Shown here: positions 61,354-64,000 of the stretch, piece after piece | Numbering within the stretch: the stretch's first letter is position 1 | Layout: each line of letters begins with the position of its first letter | Assembly: GCA_002351535.1 (NCBI GenBank) | Contig: DEGR01000048.1 | Coordinates: 1 to 64,000 of the forward strand | Reading direction: 5' to 3' | Length of the DNA: 64,000 nucleotides | From: Lachnospira sp. UBA2821 | GTDB lineage: Bacteria; Bacillota; Clostridia; Lachnospirales; Lachnospiraceae | Translations under genes and position numbers: made by a program | The notes under the pieces: generated by a model | Told to the model about the DNA's origin: nothing | The model's database searches: none | What the model saw: only the letters and a program-made list of their open reading frames with translations

Positions 61354-64000
61354 CTATTTGTTATCATTATTCTTAAGGTACTCTTCAAACTGCTCTAATG
61401 TCATCAATACCTTTCTTGGCTTAGTTCCATCTTCTTCACCTACTACTCCCGCCTGTTCAAGTTGGTCAATGATTCTTGCTGCCCTGTTAAATCCAACTCT
61501 GAACATTCGCTGTATCATACTTGTAGAACCTTTGCCTTTTTCTATAACGAATTTTCCCGCCTCTGCAAAATATGCATCAACAGCACTCTCATCTTCATTT
61601 GCACCCTGACTGTCATTGCCCTGGACAGACACTATAGGCTGATTCGTAATGTCTTCATTATACTCTATCTTCTCAGTATGTGATACTATAAATTCAACTA
61701 CCGACTGTACTTCGCTGTCCGATACAAATGCTCCCTGTACACGTACAGGTTTCACATATCCCGACGGATAGAAAAGCATGTCCCCATTTCCAAGAAGTTT
61801 CTCTGCACCATTTATATCAATAATGGTTCTTGAGTCAACTCCCGACGACACCAGTAAAGCAACCCTTGATGGTATGTTTGCTTTAATAAGTCCTGTTACA
61901 ACATCTACGGAAGGTCTCTGTGTTGCAATTACAAGATGTATTCCGGCAGCCCTTGCTAACTGTGCAAGACGGCATATATATGTCTCTACCTCCTTTGCCG
62001 CAACCATCATAAGGTCCGCAAGTTCGTCGATTATAATAAGAATCTGTGACATTCTCTCAGGTCTTTCTTCGCTTTCTTTTAACTCAACCTTTTCTATTTT
62101 TTCATTATATCCCTTAACATCTCTTACACCATATTTGGCAAATTCCTCATACCTTCTTGTCATCTCAGATGCTGCCCATGCAAGCGCTCCTGCAGCTTTC
62201 TTCGGGTCTGTTACAACCGGTGTCAATAAATGTGGTATTCCATTGTAAACTCCAAATTCAACTACCTTTGGGTCTACTATAAGAAGTTTTACTTCATTTG
62301 GGTCTACCCTGAACAGAATACTCATTATAATGGAATTGGTAAAGACTGATTTTCCTGAACCTGTCGTACCCGCTATAAGCATATGAGGCATCTTTGCTAT
62401 ATCCGCCACAATAACATTTCCTGCTATATCCTTACCTGCAGCAAATGCAAGCTTTGAAGGATGATTCATAAGCTCATCTGATTCTATAAGGTCTCTTAGA
62501 AATACCGGTTCTCTCTTATCATTAGGCACTTCTATTCCAACCGCCGCCTTTCCCGGTATCGGTGCTTCTATTCTTATATCTGCTGCTGCAAGATTAAGCT
62601 TTATATCATCTGTAAGTGCTGTTATCTTGCTGACCTTCGTTCCCATTTCCGGCTGAATCTCGTATCTCGTAACGGATGGTCCTCTGCTTTCATTAGTTAC
62701 TGTGACATTTACGCCGAAATTCTTAAGAATTTCTTCAAGCTTTAATGCCGTTTCGCTAAGTCCCTGTGTCTGTGGTCTCTTTGAAGCCACACCCTTTTTT
62801 AACAGGCTGAGAGGTGGGAATTCGTAACGGTATACTTCATTATCAGCATTCTTCTTCTCAACAACTCTTCCCTTCTCGGGTGGAGACGTCACTCCCTCGC
62901 TCATATCAGCCTGAGTTCTCTCTACACCTTTATTTGCAGGAGCAGGCGGAACATTAGTAAATGGTTTCCTGTCCATTACGGCTTTTGCGGATTTACTTAC
63001 CTGAATCTTCTCTTTAGGTGTAAACACTTCATTTTCATCCGCTTCATTGTTTATTGGTGAATTTTTCTCAACAGTTGAAGTGTTGGATTTTTTATTTGAA
63101 ACAGGTTTTGTGTATGTAACAGCTTCTCTTAATGCACCCTCATTATTCTCAACTCTGTTATTCTCAACTCTGTTATTCTCAACTCTGTTGTTCTCAACCT
63201 TATCATTCTCAACTTTATTATTCTCACCTTTAATGACTATTCCATTAGGAAACTCCTCATGTATTTCATGAAGTCCTTCATCCTGTCTGTTAGGATTAAT
63301 CAATTGTAAATCCGTCGCAACTCCTGACACTTTATGTTTTTTATTTCTGCGTATGTCCCTGTCATTTCTTATAATATCACTCTCACGCTGCATACGCTTT
63401 ATATTGCCTTTGGTTGCTTTATATCCCGACTTAATTCCGCCAACCAGTGACCTCTCTGTTATAAGTATAATACATATTAATGATAAGAATAATATAAAAA
63501 CATAAGCTCCTACTATTCCTATTATTCCCGACGTTCCTACTGCTATTAAACCGCCGGTAATTCCACCTCCTGCCCTTCTCGTAGAACAGACACTATAAAA
63601 ATCTATATTATCTGTACCACTATAAACAAGCTGTGCCAACGCACACATCAGTAAAAACAGTAGTATTCCTGACACAAGCTTTACAGGCATTTTTGAATTG
63701 CCAAAATTAACTATAAAGAATATATATCCGATGAAAAGAGCAATCGGAAATATGTATGCCAGAATTCCAAACATTCCAAACATAATATTTCCCAATACTT
63801 TTCCAAGTTTTCCCATCACACCAAAATTACTGAGTTCAAGCATTACGGCAATCGCAAATGACACCCATAATTTTATCTCTATATGAAGTCTCGCCTCTTT
63901 GGCAGAAACAATTCTTTCATATTTAATATCATGACTGTTATTTGTATTTTTCTTAGTTTTCTGCCTTGTCTGTGACTTTGCCGGTGTTTTTGAGGATGTT
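61354..64000 (-). CDS. ftsK: DNA translocase FtsK/SpoIIIE, 5' end cut by window
   Basis: The frame stays open to the right edge, so the start lies outside; the GTG at 63864 is not the true start. The visible upstream part is basic (SSKTPAKSQTRQKTKK), typical of the cytoplasmic N-terminus. Four membrane helices follow, then a long linker with a 15-bp repeat array (63145-63234), and the motor with Walker A GTTGSGKSV, DPKVVEFGVYNGIPHL, IIIDELADLM and RPSVDVVTGLIKANIPSR. The C-terminal gamma winged helix (MIQRMFRVGFNRAARIID) reads KOPS-type sites. It pumps DNA through the division septum or into the spore. Confidence 0.96.
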   Translation of the reverse strand, partial: TSSKTPAKSQTRQKTKKNTNNSHDIKYERIVSAKEARLHIEIKLWVSFAIAVMLELSNFGVMGKLGKVLGNIMFGMFGILAYIFPIALFIGYIFFIVNFGNSKMPVKLVSGILLFLLMCALAQLVYSGTDNIDFYSVCSTRRAGGGITGGLIAVGTSGIIGIVGAYVFILFLSLICIILITERSLVGGIKSGYKATKGNIKRMQRESDIIRNDRDIRRNKKHKVSGVATDLQLINPNRQDEGLHEIHEEFPNGIVIKGENNKVENDKVENNRVENNRVENNRVENNEGALREAVTYTKPVSNKKSNTSTVEKNSPINNEADENEVFTPKEKIQVSKSAKAVMDRKPFTNVPPAPANKGVERTQADMSEGVTSPPEKGRVVEKKNADNEVYRYEFPPLSLLKKGVASKRPQTQGLSETALKLEEILKNFGVNVTVTNESRGPSVTRYEIQPEMGTKVSKITALTDDIKLNLAAADIRIEAPIPGKAAVGIEVPNDKREPVFLRDLIESDELMNHPSKLAFAAGKDIAGNVIVADIAKMPHMLIAGTTGSGKSVFTNSIIMSILFRVDPNEVKLLIVDPKVVEFGVYNGIPHLLTPVVTDPKKAAGALAWAASEMTRRYEEFAKYGVRDVKGYNEKIEKVELKESEERPERMSQILIIIDELADLMMVAAKEVETYICRLAQLARAAGIHLVIATQRPSVDVVTGLIKANIPSRVALLVSSGVDSRTIIDINGAEKLLGNGDMLFYPSGYVKPVRVQGAFVSDSEVQSVVEFIVSHTEKIEYNEDITNQPIVSVQGNDSQGANEDESAVDAYFAEAGKFVIEKGKGSTSMIQRMFRVGFNRAARIIDQLEQAGVVGEEDGTKPRKVLMTLEQFEEYLKNNDNK
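63145..63234 (-). repeat. 15-bp tandem repeat inside the ftsK linker
   Basis: Six copies of a 15-bp unit (ATTCTCAACTCTGTT and variants, plus reading) start at 63145, 63160, 63175, 63190, 63205 and 63220. They encode VENNR/VENDK pentapeptides. The three copies nearest the C-terminal (motor) side of the linker (63145-63189) are identical, suggesting recent slippage. Confidence 0.9.

Noticed and set aside
63145..63234. CRISPR-like short repeats
   Set aside because: The 15-bp units have no spacers and encode an in-frame protein linker.
63862..63864. GTG start for ftsK
   Set aside because: The frame is open through to 64000 and encodes a basic N-terminus expected for FtsK, so the true start is outside the window.

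Overview
The window reads as chromosomal DNA of a low-GC anaerobic Firmicute, most likely a gut or rumen Lachnospiraceae (close to Lachnospira/Eubacterium eligens, Roseburia or Butyrivibrio). Support comes from the Clostridia-type gene clusters, strong AGGAGG ribosome sites, the fermentation and one-carbon genes, secreted starch and glucan hydrolases, and an agr cyclic-peptide system. The genus assignment is inference. No rRNA, tRNA, CRISPR, prophage or intact insertion sequence was seen. Most genes lie on the minus strand.

Layout, left to right. 1-826: a decayed gene running off the left edge. 1-5.7 kb (minus): rho, then rpmE-DUF1385-prmC-prfA. 5.8-8.4 kb (plus): malic enzyme, a radical SAM protein and DUF4364. 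8.4-14.6 kb (minus): the protein quality-control cluster tig-clpP-clpX-lon-ysxC. 14.7-16.4 kb: a small CYTH/DJ-1/membrane-protein operon. 16.5-19.3 kb (plus): an intracellular GH13 glycosidase with an AraC regulator. 19.3-23.2 kb (minus): two paralogous HD-GYP proteins flanking a homocysteine methyltransferase/MTHFR fusion. 23.3-24.8 kb: two related secreted proteins. 24.8-25.7 kb: noncoding DNA with an orphan plus-strand promoter/terminator pair and a 550-bp imperfect inverted repeat. 25.7-29.7 kb: serine acetyltransferase and trkA-trkH. 29.7-34.8 kb (minus): a GH5 lipoprotein with a small upstream ORF, a secreted alpha-amylase, a Dabb protein and ThrH. 34.8-37.7 kb (minus): an agr system in the order agrA-agrC-agrD-agrB, in which agrD is a 49-residue peptide precursor. 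37.7-44.3 kb: proA, VanZ-like protein, a large membrane protein, an FAD oxidoreductase and prfC. 44.3-57.3 kb: the conserved cluster folD-priA-def-fmt-yugP-rsmB-rlmN-prpC-prkC-rsgA-rpe-thiN. 57.3-64 kb: ftsK (cut by the right edge), fhs, dapF and murE.

How the parts fit. Translation and protein turnover (rho, release factors, prmC, def, fmt, rlmN, rsmB, clpXP, lon, tig) dominate the core. Folate one-carbon metabolism recurs (fhs, folD, fmt, MTHFR fusion), as does DAP-type cell-wall synthesis and its sensing (dapF, murE, prkC/prpC). The accessory part degrades starch and beta-glucan outside the cell and takes up potassium.

The features most worth a second look are: (1) the 550-bp foldback element beside cysE; (2) the orphan small-RNA unit next to it; (3) the agr intergenic region, where a 9-12-9 direct repeat resembling an AgrA site precedes a perfect hairpin that buries the agrD ribosome site and contains a possible -10 box; and (4) a recurrent start-codon cassette (GAAATGRGGATTANTATG) upstream of six unrelated genes.
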